Shown here one piece after another: positions 63,837-64,000 of a stretch of DNA of 64,000 nucleotides; within the stretch, counting starts at the first letter, position 1, and each line of letters opens with the position of its first letter. The DNA comes from Sesamum alatum (lineage: Eukaryota > Streptophyta > Magnoliopsida > Lamiales > Pedaliaceae), in NCBI GenBank assembly GCA_034509735.1, contig JACGWO010000006.1, forward strand, positions 38,231,655 through 38,295,654. The letters run 5' to 3'. The position numbers were made by a program, and so were the translations under genes. The notes under the pieces were generated by a model that worked only from the letters and a program-made list of their open reading frames with translations, did not search any database and was not told where the DNA came from.

Positions 63837-64000
63837 TGAACTTAGCCTTCCATTAGGCTAAAAGCAAAATTAAAATGAATACAAATACAATAAATAAATA
63901 CAATAATTTAAATAAAAAACTTACAGAAGTGTAAACTCGTACACAAAGCTGAAATCTTATTTAGTGAGGGACAAAGAAGGTGATATACATGTACAAGGGT
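63312..64000 (-). mobile_element. Endogenous caulimovirid, unit C (leader only, cut by the window end)
   Basis: The leader with the fourfold repeat (63348-63473), the homopolymer near 63763-63795 and one hairpin arm. It matches units A and B except for small changes such as CCGCGGCAGC near 63644. It shows that the array has at least three units; the rest lies beyond the window. Confidence 0.88.

Noticed and set aside
47585..64000. Plus-strand frames of 60-112 codons in the viral region
   Set aside because: They repeat in each unit but lie opposite the viral genes and show no domain or codon signal.

Overview
This window is nuclear DNA of a flowering plant, most likely a eudicot. The protein-coding genes have GT-AG introns, AT-rich intergenic DNA and plant-specific families. 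Relics of LINE, Ty3/gypsy and MULE transposons are scattered between them. No prokaryotic features, CRISPR arrays or tRNA genes were seen.

Layout: 0-2.3 kb holds a decayed LINE reverse transcriptase, a GC-rich island and a small orphan exon. 2.3-4.9 kb is AT-rich intergenic DNA with one foldback. 4.95-6.89 kb is a GH28 polygalacturonase gene. 7.46-10.17 kb is a 5'-truncated, gag-only Ty3/gypsy element (3' LTR, polypurine tract, a 12-unit minisatellite, gag). 10.3-12.03 kb is a dead MULE. 12-14.2 kb is mostly featureless AT-rich DNA. 14.3-21.5 kb is a WW-domain DEAD-box RNA helicase. 22.6-27.3 kb is a YTH-domain (m6A reader) gene. 28.7-35.7 kb is a DRM3-type gene of the RNA-directed DNA methylation pathway, in which the catalytic cysteine position is Tyr. 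36.9-39.1 kb (minus) is an inositol transporter. 40.1-40.8 kb is a 1-Cys peroxiredoxin with a seed/ABA-type promoter. 41.03-46.02 kb is a MULE with a matching 9-bp target duplication and several coding lesions.

From 46.61 kb to the end of the window lies the most unusual part: a head-to-tail array of an endogenous caulimovirid (plant pararetrovirus), all on the minus strand. There are two full-length units (about 8.37 and 8.33 kb) plus the start of a third. Each unit carries a promoter with a TATA box, a repeat-bearing leader that can fold into a long stem around the tRNA-Met primer-binding site, a 30K movement protein, a coiled-coil ORF2 region, a coat/zinc-finger/protease/reverse transcriptase/RNase H region, and two downstream ORFs of unknown function. 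Several cistrons are joined by stop-start or overlapping junctions. Architecture and the microsatellite insertion site resemble florendoviruses, but genus assignment needs a phylogeny. Unit A and unit B differ mainly by one-base homopolymer indels concentrated in the last 3.4 kb, so some apparent gene breaks may be assembly errors.

The host genes form a plausible ancestral block. From memory of Arabidopsis gene order, polygalacturonase, ECT7 and PER1 lie together at At1g48100-At1g48130, and ECT6 and DRM3 lie together at At3g17310-At3g17330. This window has one YTH gene flanked by members of both blocks. It also places a DRM3-type silencing gene about 11 kb from the viral array, which is probably coincidence.
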